This document shows positions 13,168-24,671 of a stretch of 64,000 nt of DNA, one piece after another (position 1 is the stretch's first letter; each line of letters opens with the position of its first letter). This DNA comes from Raphanus sativus. Taxonomy: Eukaryota; Streptophyta; Magnoliopsida; Brassicales; Brassicaceae. A program made the position numbers and the translations under genes. Under the pieces are notes generated by a model, which saw only the letters and a program-made list of their open reading frames with translations, did no database searches and was not told the DNA's origin. Location: contig NC_079517.1 in the NCBI RefSeq assembly GCF_000801105.2, positions 5,270,001-5,334,000 on the forward strand. Reading direction: 5' to 3'.

Positions 13168-13319
13168 TTCACTTTGTGGATCACCTCAAATCTTTTCTTC
13201 AACCTCTCTGGCTTTTGTGCACCGCCGAGAAGAAGAAGATGAAATATTGGAAGAACAGAGAGGTTTGAATAAACGAACTTTTAGATTATTTCTTTATTTA
13301 ATTTGATTAAATAATATGG

Positions 13320-13950
13320 AATACCAAAAAGCATACACTAACTTGTAGCCGGTGGTTATTCAATACACTAATTACTTTGAATCTTTACTAATTCAGAAAT
13401 TTTCAAACTAGCATGAAAGTGGACTAATATTTTTTTAATTGTTGTTTTGTTGGGGTTGGTTAGAAGTTTTCTATGAGTTTGCTCAAAACTCCCGCGCATT
13501 ACCGGGCCACGTCCAATATGAGACACAATAAAAGTGGTCAGCATATTCAAAAATCTAATGTGTTCTCTATCTATCGTCATATACTATCTAAAGTTATATT
13601 TAATCAAACATCGTCATATACTATCTGTCGGACATTTAAAATTATTTATCCAACCCACTGGATTAATAAACATAGCATTTTCTATTCACCAACCAGTTGC
13701 AAACAATACTAGCTGTAAGAGAATATGTCAAAGAATTTTTCAAAAGAAAATATAAAAGAGAATATGTCAAAGAATAATGACATTGACTTTTTGGAAAATA
13801 TTTAAAAAAAATTATTTGTATTAAGTTACGCATGCAGAAGATTTATCACGTAACTACATCTTTGGTAGTATGAAACTTTGATGAAAAGCATATAATACAG
13901 TCCATATGGAATGATTTAAATTTTTATATTTGGGATCAATCATAAGTTAA
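13320..13950. repeat. Left arm of a segmental tandem duplication (copy 1 leader)
   Basis: From about 13537 the sequence (GGTCAGCATATTCAAAAATC onward, with TATCGTCATATACTATC and CACCAACCAGTTGCAAAC) recurs in altered form from about 18393. It is the 5' part of the duplicated block that carries the first two pectin methylesterase genes. The intact GTATTAAG at 13818-13825 is the empty site of the hAT insertion seen in copy 2. No gene is visible; the short open frames here are chance. Confidence 0.75.
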
Positions 13951-14190
13951 AAAAAAAGCACATTCAAAAATAGCCTCAAACGGATGAGAAAATAACAATG
14001 CTTAACAAAACACACAATAAAACAACAACACATTAAAAAAATAGCCTCAAACCTTTGAAAAAGTAAATGTATTCCAAAAAAGTTACACAGAAAAAGACAA
14101 GAGAAACTATAGGGAGATATAAAAATGGAAAACCACAAATAACAATAGTAAACAATAACGAAACCCTTGACATTGTCCGATTTCTGTAAC

Positions 14191-14200
14191 ACTATATATA
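14191..14200 (+). promoter_or_regulatory. TATA box of pectin methylesterase copy 1
   Basis: ACTATATATA lies about 112 bp before the start codon at 14312, followed by an A-rich leader. The same box is present before copy 2 (about 19573-19582) at the same distance. Confidence 0.65.
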
Positions 14201-14311
14201 CCTGATGGCCATCTTCTCGTTAAATCATTAAGAAAAACAAAAAAAACTACAAAAATATAAATTTTTCTTTTTAATTTTAATAAAACAAAAAAATAAAACA
14301 AAAATAAAACA

Positions 14312-15779
14312 ATGAGATGCACAAACGTGTCCATATTATTAGCCTTGGTGATGGTGTTTGTCACGCAGATGGTGTTGGCAGATGATGTAACACCAATTCC
14401 AGAGGCCAAAGTTCAAGTGGAGCAGTGGTTCAAGACCAACGTAGCTCCTTTGCCTTCGCGTAAAGGTCTAGATCCTGCTCTCGTAGCTGCTGAGGCTGAG
14501 CCACGTACCATCACCGTATGAAACAAACTTAATATATCCCCAAAAACAATAACCAAACCATGGAATAACAATTTAATTACAAAATTTTGAAATAATGTAA
14601 TCGCAGGTGGATCCAAAGGGAGGTGAATTCAAAACACTAACGGACGCAATAAAGAGCGTTCCTGCAGCGAACACAAAGCGTGTGATCATCAAGATAGCCC
14701 CTGGCGAATACAGAGAGAAGGTCACCATCGACAGAAACAAACCCTTCATTACATTGATGGGAGATCCCAAGGCCATGCCGGTTATTACTTTCGACGGTAC
14801 TGCCGCAAAGTTTGGTACCGTAGATAGTGCCACACTCATTATCTTATCCGACTATTTCATGGCTGTCAACATCGTCGTTAAGGTATATATATTTTACTAC
14901 AACGTATGCTAACGGTACTAGTCAAAATGTAGATTCCAAAGCTTAGTCTCTATTTCGAATCAACAAATGCTTAAATAGATTTTTGTTTCTGCATACTTAG
15001 AATACAGCGCCGGCACCGGATGGTAAAGCGAAGGGAGCACAAGCTTTATCTATGAGAATCTCTGGAAACAAGGCTGCTTTCTACAACTGTAAATTCTACG
15101 GATTCCAAGACACAATTTGTGACGATACCGGAAACCATTTCTTCAAGGATTGTTACGTCGAAGGGACATTCGATTTCATCTTCGGAAGCGGGACCTCTCT
15201 TTACTTGGTACGTACAATAATACATTTTATGATGTCATCTTAGTCATTCTTAATATATGAAGTCTGACATCTCTTATACTTACCTAATCAAAGGGTACAC
15301 AATTGCACGTGGTGGGAGATGGCATTAGAGTGATAACAGCGCATGCGGGAAAGACCGCAGACGAGAAGACCGGATACTCTTTCGTGCATTGCAAGGTGAC
15401 TGGAGTTGGTCAAGGAATCTATTTGGGTAGGGCATGGATGAGCCACCCTAAGGTTGTCTACGCCTACACCGAGATGACCAGCGTAGTCAACCCATCTGGA
15501 TGGCAAGAAAACAAGATAGCCGCACATGACAAGTAAGTCCAATGCTCATGTTACATGAAATGAGACCAAAGCTATATACGGTCCATTATTGTTTTTTTTT
15601 TGGGCAGGACCGTGTTCTATGGAGAGTACAAGTGCGTAGGAGAAGGAGCACAGACAGACAAGAGAGTTCCATTTACACAAAAGATTGACACTACTGTAGC
15701 TAACCGTTTCCTTACCCTCGGCTACATTGAAGGATCCAAGTGGCTTCTCCCACCTCCCGCTGTTGCGGCTTCAATATGA
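14312..15779 (+). CDS. Pectin methylesterase, pollen PPME1-like, copy 1
   Basis: Five exons: 14312-14515, 14607-14882, 15001-15207, 15294-15532 and 15608-15779. They total 1,098 nt and 365 residues, with GT-AG introns in consistent phase. A signal peptide ([17 protein letters not shown]) leads straight into the catalytic domain with no PMEI pro-region, so this is a short type (group 2) enzyme. Family motifs are present: GEYREKV, GAQALSM, the active-site QDTICDD, the second aspartate in FDFIFGSG, and YLGRAW. It should remove methyl esters from cell-wall homogalacturonan. The closest known relatives are pollen-tube PPME1 and the cluster At5g07410-07430. It is the first of three tandem genes on this strand, and its product is identical to that of copy 2. 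Confidence 0.95.
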
Positions 15780-16467
15780 ATCTAGTTTAAAACTAAAAAC
15801 TATATACGTATATACTTATTCACCGAGAGAATGTATATCGGTGTATTTTTTGCTATTTGCGTTGGTTATATTTTTCCAAGAGTCCTCTCTTCTTAGATGA
15901 GACTTGCGTAATTTTGGTTTCATTACGATAATTCATAACCCTTGTATCTTGTCCTAGGGGTCCCAGTTCCCTTTAATTAATTATATATTATTATTATGAT
16001 TGAAAGATCGTATTAATTTTCTGTTGGGAATTTGAAGTTTGATTTTTAATTTTAATATATATTCGTAAAACATTTACATAATATTATCAAACCTTATTCT
16101 TATTTCACTTTCGTAGAATAATTGTATGTGTACACCAAAAATCTTATACTCAAACTCGGAAAAATTGGGTATTCTTATTTTTATGGGAAATTTCGCTTTT
16201 ACCACGTGCGATGTTTATAGTAAGAATATATTTATGTTAGACTCAACCAAAGAGCATTTGATACACATAAAGTATATACTATGCATTGATATATATAATA
16301 AACAATATATTTTGTTGCATGTTAAGAGAAAGATATCTTTTATGAAATGTTCAGCCGGTAAAACATACAAATAAACAATAAGGTATTCTTACTATAGCTT
16401 AATTGTCTATTGATTAAATCTAAACCACTATATGACATCCATCATAAACTGACTTACACATATCTGA
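15780..16467. repeat. Downstream flank of copy 1, duplicated at 21166-22430
   Basis: The 3' region up to about 15925 is identical to that of copy 2, then small indels begin (for example CGATAATTCATA is present only here). It continues through an AT-rich stretch to ATTTGATACACATAAAGTATATACTATG, which preserves the pre-insertion state of the Helitron site found near 22430. No gene is seen. Confidence 0.7.
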
Positions 16468-17574
16468 TCTATTAAAGAAGAAGTACAAATTAAGATTAAC
16501 CTTTAAACTTGCACAATATTTACAATCCAATGTTACTAAGAATTAAACAAAATTTTCTTTAGTTAATGTTTATCTTTTCCAAAAAGTAAATAATTTCCTA
16601 CAATAATTTGAACATTAATATACCAAACAAGTCATGTGTAGATACTTTTAAAATTATGCTTCAAAATGATTAATTGTTTAAAAATCGAATTCATTCTTTT
16701 TTAATCCAAACTACTTTCTATAATCTAGCTTACCAATAAATGATACTATATAAATTTATTAAGCTTACATCTTATTATCTTCTTTTCTACATTCTTTCAT
16801 AAACTGAAATAAAATATATTTTTCAAATCCAGACTTCGATTATAAACTTTTAATTAATCTAATAAACATATACGAAAATATGTGACCAAAATCAGAGAGT
16901 ATTCGTAATTTCTGTAGTATCATTTTTTATAATTTCTATAAATATTGCAAATTAGTTTTTCATTTATAAAATTTATAGCATAATGTTTTTTTTATAAATC
17001 TGTAGTTATATTTCTCATTATTTAATAAATAAAAATAAAAACCACAAAATAATAAAATTTACAACATATAAATAAAACAAATTAATCTGTTAATATATTA
17101 TTGGTAATATATTTTAATATAAATAAAAATCCAATCATTTATAAACATTGATAAATAAATATAATAAGAAATATAGACGATATAATTGATGGTAGAAAGA
17201 AAATATAATTATTTAATGTAATAAATAAAATTTCATGTTTTAAAATGCCATTTTTAAAAAATTATGTAATACATGCGAACTATAAATATATATTATAAAA
17301 ATTATAAAAAAATAATTTAGTTATAAAAAATGAAAATAAATACCAGTGCGTGCACGGTTCCAAGAAATAAAAAATACATTTGTACGGATATACAAGTCAC
17401 ATTTTAAAAATATGGATGATATCACGATGTAAACTATAAAATTATTTTGTTTAGAATTTTCATACTAAAATTATTTACACGAATAAATTTTAAAATATAT
17501 ATCATCATTATACATAGAATATTTATTTACAAAAAAGTTTAAACATCTACACGGATGCGCAGATCAAGCTCTAG
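16468..17574 (+). mobile_element. Non-autonomous Helitron, 1.1 kb
   Basis: The 5' end is TCTATTAAAGAAGAAGTAC, the 3' end is GATCAAGCTCTAG, and host A (16467) and T (17575) flank it without target duplication. These are Helitron hallmarks (5'-TC, CTRR-3', A|T insertion). The 3' subterminal stretch ACACGGATGCGCAGATCAAG resembles crucifer Helitron ends. The interior is AT-rich with no RepHel gene. The 5' boundary is less certain than the 3' boundary. Confidence 0.7.
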
Positions 17575-18392
17575 TATATTTTTAAATTTCTCGTAACAAC
17601 ATATATATATATATGTTGTCGGAGTTCTCTTAACATGGTCTTTTTCCCAAATTATATTATAATAGAACAACAAAGTGAAATACATAGTCGACTACATAAG
17701 CTGTCCGAAGAAAAAGATATCCTCATAAACTAAATCCCATAAGAAGGGACCCTTAAACCCACACACCGAACACATAAACAATCAAACCAAGGTAAATTTC
17801 GAAACTTATATCCCCGATATACTGAAAGCTCAAAAGAGATGATGGAAAAAATAGTAAGCATGAAAATTAGAACCACCAGAGGCTTACAAAAAGAGACAAA
17901 CGAAACGAGAATGAACCTCCAATAAAAACAAACCGCCGACACTTGAGAGTTTGACAACCAAACTAAAGAACAAAAACATGTCCACCCACCAAACCACACA
18001 GCAGGACGAGATATATCAAACCTCAAATCAGACCTTTTCACCGGAGAGAAATCAATAGTAACCAAAGTATCCTCGGAATGTTTTACCGTTGCAGCAAAAA
18101 ACTCAAAAGAAACATACCACTCCACACCAAACTAGAACCAATTAGAGAAAGCCATAATCTTGAAATCACCATTCGAAGAAACAGCACAGGAGACGGGAAA
18201 CCAAGCTCGGGATAAAGACACTTGAAAATGCATTTAAAGACACTAAGTCGACACAACGACTCAACCGAGAACATAAACTCTTTGCAGAAACGATGAATTG
18301 CAATGTAATTAGAATTGAAGAAAGTCGAAAGACGATGTCAGTGGAAGCACCTGCACAGTCCCCGAGCAACTACACCGCACCATCAACATGTA
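17575..18392. other. Spacer of unclear origin before duplication copy 2
   Basis: From about 17640 to 18390 the base composition is less AT-rich than its surroundings. A minus-strand frame of 131 codons (18125-17730) and overlapping shorter frames are open. They look like hydrophobic, serine-rich translations of old non-coding repeat rather than a gene, with no recognisable domain or splice structure. It separates the Helitron from the second arm of the duplication and may be a decayed retroelement piece. Confidence 0.35.
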
Positions 18393-18651
18393 TGGTCAGT
18401 ATATTCAAAATCTAATGTGTTCTATATCTATCGTCATATACTATCTAAAGTTATATTTAATCAAACATCGATATCTAAACATATAATTTATCTGTCGGAG
18501 ATGTAAATTAATTATCCAACCCACCGGTTTAATAAACATAGCATTTTCTATTCACCAACCTGCTGCAAACAATACTAGCTGTAAGGGAATATGTCATAGA
18601 ATAATGACATTGACTTTTTGGAATTTTTTTTAAAAAATTATTAGTATTAAG
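18393..18651. repeat. Second copy of the duplication's left arm
   Basis: This matches 13537-13825 with scattered substitutions and small indels, for example TATTCAAAATCTAATGTGTTC and TTCTATTCACCAACCTGCTGC. It ends at GTATTAAG (18644-18651), where the hAT element was inserted. Confidence 0.75.
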
Positions 18652-19199
18652 CAATGTTCGAAAATGCGGTGCCGAGGGACGTATACTCGCCGGAAAAACG
18701 CTCCACGGTCACCAAGCGTAGCGATTTGATGTTATTCGGTTACTCAATCGGTGAAAATTAAAAAGTTCGTCATTCTGTATATTTGAAGCTCAAATCACAT
18801 GTTCTATTGTAGATCTATTATATTTCATTAGAACTAATAAGATTAAGAAGAAGAAACAAAGAAATCGTAAAAAAAAAAAGGAAAACGGCTCTGGAATTTG
18901 CAGGTGGAATGTTGAAGACGAAGACATGTTGGTCATTTGACATCATTAAACCTAAAAAACAAAAAAAAGGTCCAAAATGAACAGTCCCCGCTTCGAACCG
19001 AGGTCTGGCGCAGTAGACAAACTGATATTAACCACTGGACCAAGTATCAATTACTATATTTTTGCACATATTTAGTATATAACGGCTTAAATAATATAAA
19101 ACCCATAAAAATACTCCCCGATTAATCTCCGTATAATCTCCTTCGGCGCTAGGCGCTACTTTACCGCACGCGTTACGCCTAGCGTAATTTTGAACATTG
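18652..19199. mobile_element. hAT-type non-autonomous transposon, 548 bp, exact 8-bp target duplication
   Basis: The termini are CAATGTTCGAAAAT and, reverse-complemented, CAATGTTCAAAAT. GTATTAAG is duplicated at 18644-18651 and 19200-19207. The sister copy at 13818-13825 has one GTATTAAG, proving insertion after the duplication. The interior has no transposase. On the minus strand it carries tRNA-like promoter boxes (A-box-like TGGTCCAGTGGTTAAT near 19031-19046, B-box-like GGTTCGAAG near 18991-18999). Confidence 0.92.
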
Positions 19200-19695
19200 G
19201 TATTAAGTTACGCATGCAGAAGATTTATCACGTAACTACATCTTTGGTAGTATGAACATTTGATGAAAAAGCATATAATACAGCCCATATGGACTGATCT
19301 AAATTTTTATAATTGGGTTCAATCATAAGATAAAAAAACACATTCAAAAATAGCCTCAAACGGATGAGAAAATAACAATGCTTAACAAAACACACAATAA
19401 AACAACAACACATTGAAAAAAATAGCCTCAAACCTCTGAAAAAGTAAATGTATTCCAAAAAAGTTACACAGAAAAAGACAAGAGAAACTATAGGGAGATA
19501 TAAAAATGGATAACCACAAATAACAATAGCAAACGATAACGAAACCCTTGACATTGTCCGATTTCTGTAACACTATATATACCTGATGGCCATCTTCTCG
19601 TTAGATCATTAAGAAAAAACAAAAAAAAAACTACAAAAATATAAATTTTTCTTTTTAATTTTAATAAAACAAAAAAATAAAACAAAAATAAAACA

Positions 19696-21165
19696 ATGAG
19701 ATGCACAAACGTGTCCATATTATTAGCCTTGGTGATGGTGTTTGTCACGCAGATGGTGTTGGCAGATGATGTAACACCAATTCCAGAGGCCAAAGTTCAA
19801 GTGGAGCAGTGGTTCAAGACCAACGTAGCTCCTTTGCCTTCGCGTAAAGGTCTAGATCCTGCTCTCGTAGCTGCTGAGGCTGAGCCACGTACCATCACCG
19901 TATGAAACAAACTTATAATATATCCCCAAAAACAATAACCAAACCATGGAATAACAATTTAATTACAAAATTTTGAAATAATGTAATCGCAGGTGGATCC
20001 AAAGGGAGGTGAATTCAAAACACTAACGGACGCAATAAAGAGCGTTCCTGCAGCGAACACAAAGCGTGTGATCATCAAGATAGCCCCTGGCGAATACAGA
20101 GAGAAGGTCACCATCGACAGAAACAAACCCTTCATTACATTGATGGGAGATCCCAAGGCCATGCCGGTTATTACTTTCGACGGTACTGCCGCAAAGTTTG
20201 GTACCGTAGATAGTGCCACACTCATTATCTTATCCGACTATTTCATGGCTGTCAACATCGTCGTTAAGGTATATATATTTTACTACAACGTATGCTAACG
20301 GTACTAGTCAAAATGTAGATTCCAAAGCTTAGTCTCTATTTCGAATCAACAAATGCTTAAATAGATTTTTGTTTCTGCATACTTAGAATACAGCGCCGGC
20401 ACCGGATGGTAAAGCGAAGGGAGCACAAGCTTTATCTATGAGAATCTCTGGAAACAAGGCTGCTTTCTACAACTGTAAATTCTACGGATTCCAAGACACA
20501 ATTTGTGACGATACCGGAAACCATTTCTTCAAGGATTGTTACGTCGAAGGGACATTCGATTTCATCTTCGGAAGCGGGACCTCTCTTTACTTGGTACGTA
20601 CAATAATACATTTTATGATGTCATCTTAGTCATTCTTAATATATGAAGTCTGACATCTCTTATACTTACCTAATCAAAGGGTACACAATTGCACGTGGTG
20701 GGAGATGGCATTAGAGTGATAACAGCGCATGCGGGAAAGACCGCAGACGAGAAGACCGGATACTCTTTCGTGCATTGCAAGGTGACTGGAGTTGGTCAAG
20801 GAATCTATTTGGGTAGGGCATGGATGAGCCACCCTAAGGTTGTCTACGCCTACACCGAGATGACCAGCGTAGTCAACCCATCTGGATGGCAAGAAAACAA
20901 GATAGCCGCACATGACAAGTAAGTCCAATGCTCATGTTACATGAAATGAGACCAAAGCTATATACGGTCCATTATTGTTTTTTTTTTGGGCAGGACCGTG
21001 TTCTATGGAGAGTACAAGTGCGTAGGAGAAGGAGCACAGACAGACAAGAGAGTTCCATTTACACAAAAGATTGACACTACTGTAGCTAACCGTTTCCTTA
21101 CCCTCGGCTACATTGAAGGATCCAAGTGGCTTCTCCCACCTCCCGCTGTTGCGGCTTCAATATGA
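19696..21165 (+). CDS. Pectin methylesterase, pollen PPME1-like, copy 2
   Basis: Five exons: 19696-19899, 19993-20268, 20387-20593, 20680-20918 and 20994-21165. They encode the same 365 residues as the copy at 14312, with all catalytic motifs ([28 protein letters not shown]) and the same signal peptide. Across the gene body the only difference I could find is an extra TA in intron 1. The upstream region differs from copy 1 at roughly one base in ten within the 130 bp after the hAT insertion, and the downstream region also differs from about 145 bp past the stop. Both genes appear functional. Expression in pollen is inferred from the family, not visible in the sequence. Confidence 0.95.
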
Positions 21166-21481
21166 ATCTAGTTTAAAACTAAAAACTATATACGTATATA
21201 CTTATTCACCGAGAGAATGTATATCGGTGTATTTTTTGCTATTTGCGTTGGTTATATTTTTCCAAGAGTCCTCTCTTCTTAGATGAGACTTGCGTAATTT
21301 TGGTTTCATTAACCCTTGTACCTTGTCCTAGGGCTCAAAATTCCCTTTAATAATTTATATATAATTATTATGATTGAAGATCGTATTAATTTTCTGTTGG
21401 AAATTTGAAGTTTGATTTTTATTTTTAATATATATTAGTAAAATATTTACATAATATTATCAAACCTTGTTCTTTGTTCTT

Positions 21482-22204
21482 TGATAAGTTTCTTAGGCTT
21501 CTACTTAAAACCAATTGTCAATTAGTAGAATGACCCAAGTCTCTTATATATTAATAATGTCTCTTCATATTTCCGATGTGGGATCTTCTCTCCAATACCC
21601 TCCTTCGAGATAAGGGTGCGTATAACCATTAATCTCGCAGAATTCATCATACCCCTCCGAGATAATGCTATTTTCTAGCTATCTCGAAGAACTGAGCCTT
21701 CTCTGGGCCATCAACTAATGGGTTGATCGGGTCACTGTCCGGACCGGATTAATGGGTCAGAATATTGGGCCGCTCTGATACCATGTTAAGTTTCTTGGGC
21801 TTCCACTTAAAACCAATTGGCAATTAGTGGTGTGATCCAAGTCTCTTATATATTACTTATGGCCCCATCATATATCCGATGTGGGATCTTCACTCCAATA
21901 CCCTTCCTCGAGATAATGGTGTGTATAACCATTAATCTCGCAGAATCCATCATACCCCTTCGAGATAATGCTCTTTTCTAGCTATCTCGAAGAACTGAGC
22001 CTTCTCTGGGCCATCAGCTAATGGGTTGATCAGGCCATTGTCCGGGCCGAATTAAAGGGTCAGGATGTTGGACTAGCTCTGATACCATGATAAGTTTCTT
22101 GGGCTTCCACTTAAAATCAATTGGCAATTAGTAGAGTGACCCAATTCTCTTATATATTAATAATGTCCCTTTCATATTTCCGATGTGGGATATTCTCTCC
22201 AATA
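21482..22204 (-). mobile_element. TRIM retrotransposon with three LTRs
   Basis: Three repeats of 116-117 bp (21482-21597, 21784-21900, 22088-22204) are separated by internal segments of about 186 bp. Read on the minus strand, each right-hand LTR ends in CA and is followed at once by TGGTATCAGAGC, the initiator-methionine tRNA primer-binding site. A purine-rich tract (CGAGGAAGGGTA) precedes the downstream LTRs. TTCTT flanks the whole at 21477-21481 and 22205-22209. There is no coding capacity. Terminal repeat retrotransposons in miniature are common in crucifers; the three-LTR, two-core form suggests recombination between copies. Copy 1 of the duplication lacks it. Confidence 0.92.
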
Positions 22205-22430
22205 TTCTTATTTCACGTTCGTAGAATTGTACGCGTACACCATCATTGTTACGATCTTACGGTCTTAGAGAGCCAGACCAAAAATCCTATACTCAAACTC
22301 CCACAAATCTCCTAACAAATCGGGTATTCTTATTTTTTTAGTGTGAAATTTCTCTTTTACCACGTGCGACGTTTATAGTAAAAATATATTTATGTTACTC
22401 AATCAAAGAGCATTTGATACACATAAAATA

Positions 22431-24169
22431 CTAGGTGACACCAGCATATACATACATAAATGAATATTTTGTAAAACCTAAATTATATTAATAGTTATTA
22501 ATATTTTTTTTAGTTTAGTGTCATATTTTAAATTATTTTAGTTAAACATTTTATTTATGAATGATTGAATTGTGATGCTTTAATATACTTTACTTTGCAT
22601 AATATTTTTTTTTCTAAATTTCTAGTTTGGTTTTAATCTGACGTAGTGAGTTTTTATTGTTTGTATGGTTATTTCAGTTATAATTTTGTACTTTTTCTTA
22701 TTATCACAAATCACTTAGAAAATTTATAAACAAATAAAATTTAAAATTATTTTTTTAAAATCAGTTTAAAATTTCATTATTTAAAATACAGTTTTACATT
22801 AAATCTTACACATATACATAAATTCATTAAAGCTACTTAATGTTTTAGAAAACTTTCTTGTAAATAACATTTTTGGTTTTATTTTGTGAAAGTAGCACTA
22901 AATATAAATTTGTTTTGTGAAGACAACAGTAAATATAAATTGTATGTACCACATTTTAAACTGAAATATTGATACATGTGCAGTAACAAACATTACAAAT
23001 ATTAAAACTTTAGATGGCTCTATTACATATTATAAATGTTGCCTCGATAAAATGTTTAACTAACTAAATTATTTGAAATCTTCTTTCGTTATATAGTTTA
23101 TTTTATGATATTTACTTTGATATTGCACTTATTCAAATATGAATGAATTTCTATACCAAAAACGATGCCTGTGTGTTTTTACAGAGAAAACCATAACTTT
23201 TGTTAATAAAATAGAATCTTAGATATTAAAATATTTAAATTTATGGTTCAAATTTCTAATAATTAATTGTTTATATATGTAAAGATATGAAATTCCATAT
23301 ATCATTAAGTTGAGTTTTTTTAATTTTAGAAATAATTATTGATTATAAATTAAAAGTGATTAAAATAAAGTTATGTAGTTATTATGATGTTTAAGTAAAG
23401 TGAATTTTTTATAAATAATATTTTTAACAGTTATATCCTACACAATGTTTCTAATAAATGTTACCAAATTCTAATTTTTTTTTTTAATATCTTAAAAATA
23501 TATTTTTGACTAATTTGACGTATTTATTTTACTAAGAGATATTAGAAATTATCATGTCATAAGAAAACTGATTTAACCAACGTGATTTAAAAAGAAGTTA
23601 TAATTTTGTGCATTTGAGATTTAAGGGAATTGTTATTTTAATTAGAAAATGTTATAAATATAAAATAAAATGTTATATGTTTATATATTAAATATATTAT
23701 CTTTTTGATATTACTTTCTTCTAATATATACTATAAAATAATTAGTTTTTCTTAATTTATATTTTAGATATATTTTAATATATTTTTATACTAAGTATAA
23801 TATATATTTATATTACATTCCTTTTTAGTTTATAAGTTTTTAATTAAATTACAAGCTTTATATATAAAACATATTGATATATTTATATTAAACATAGTTT
23901 ATTTTATATTAAATTCCTTTTTGAGTTATATAAAAAGAAATTTGTTTTACTAAATTACATATTTTACAAATGTTATATATTTATGAAATATATTTCCTTT
24001 TTGATAAAAAGGTGATTTGGAAACAAAAGATAAAAAAATAATTAAAATCTCAATAATAATATTTTAACAATAAATTTATCCATTAAAGTTATTATTGTAA
24101 TTAATCATTTTAAAAATTAACGTGAGTTCGGTAGATATAAAAATCATTTCTCAAATAATATTATAGAGA
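22431..24169 (-). mobile_element. Non-autonomous Helitron, 1.74 kb, with empty sister site
   Basis: On the minus strand it begins TCTCTATAATATTATTTGAG and ends GGTGTCACCTAG, inserted between host A (22430) and T (24170). Joining the flanks recreates ACATAAAATATATACTAT, which matches ACATAAAGTATATACTAT in the sister copy near 16267. The interior is extremely AT-rich and non-coding. The 5'-TC, CTAG-3' and A|T rules are all met. Confidence 0.85.
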
Positions 24170-24671
24170 TATACTATATATACATATTTTTTACTGCATG
24201 TTAAGATAAAGATATCTTTTATGAAATGTTCAGCTGGTAAAACATACAATAAACAATAAGGTATTCACTATTCTTACTATAGCTAACTTAATTGTCTATT
24301 GATTAAATCTAAACTGAACAATATAGACGTTAATTATGTGAAGAGAATACAAATAAATTTATTGTTTATTCAACAAAAAGGATTTCCACATGAATCGCAC
24401 ACCAAGTGCGTGAGAAATTACTATTTATGAAAATCAAATGCTAAAAATACTAAATGAGTACAAACCACAAACGAGAATAGTAAAAAAGAGAGATCTTACC
24501 GGTAATCGACGATCCCAAACGCATATAAAACTCCTTCCAAGGCTTCTTCATCTCTTCCATTTTTAATAAAACTAGTTTAATAAAACTAGTAATAACAATT
24601 TTCATATATATATATTATTATTTTGCTTTCTTTTATCTTAAAAAAATAAAAAATAAAAAATAAAATAAGAG
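24170..24671. other. Spacer and promoter of pectin methylesterase 3
   Basis: The first part (to about 24315) continues the duplicated downstream flank seen after copy 1 (AAGATATCTTTTATGAAATG). A TATA box GCATATAAAA at 24521-24530 and an A-rich leader precede the ATG at 24672. A short direct repeat TTTAATAAAACTAG occurs twice in the leader (24561-24591). Confidence 0.6.

Noticed and set aside
17730..18369. Minus-strand frames of 131, 63 and 67 codons with hydrophobic stretches
   Set aside because: They overlap one another in different frames, have no splice logic or known domain, and lie in repeat-rich spacer.
18981..19046. Possible tRNA gene on the minus strand
   Set aside because: A and B boxes are recognisable, but acceptor and anticodon stems do not close into a cloverleaf; it is part of the hAT element.
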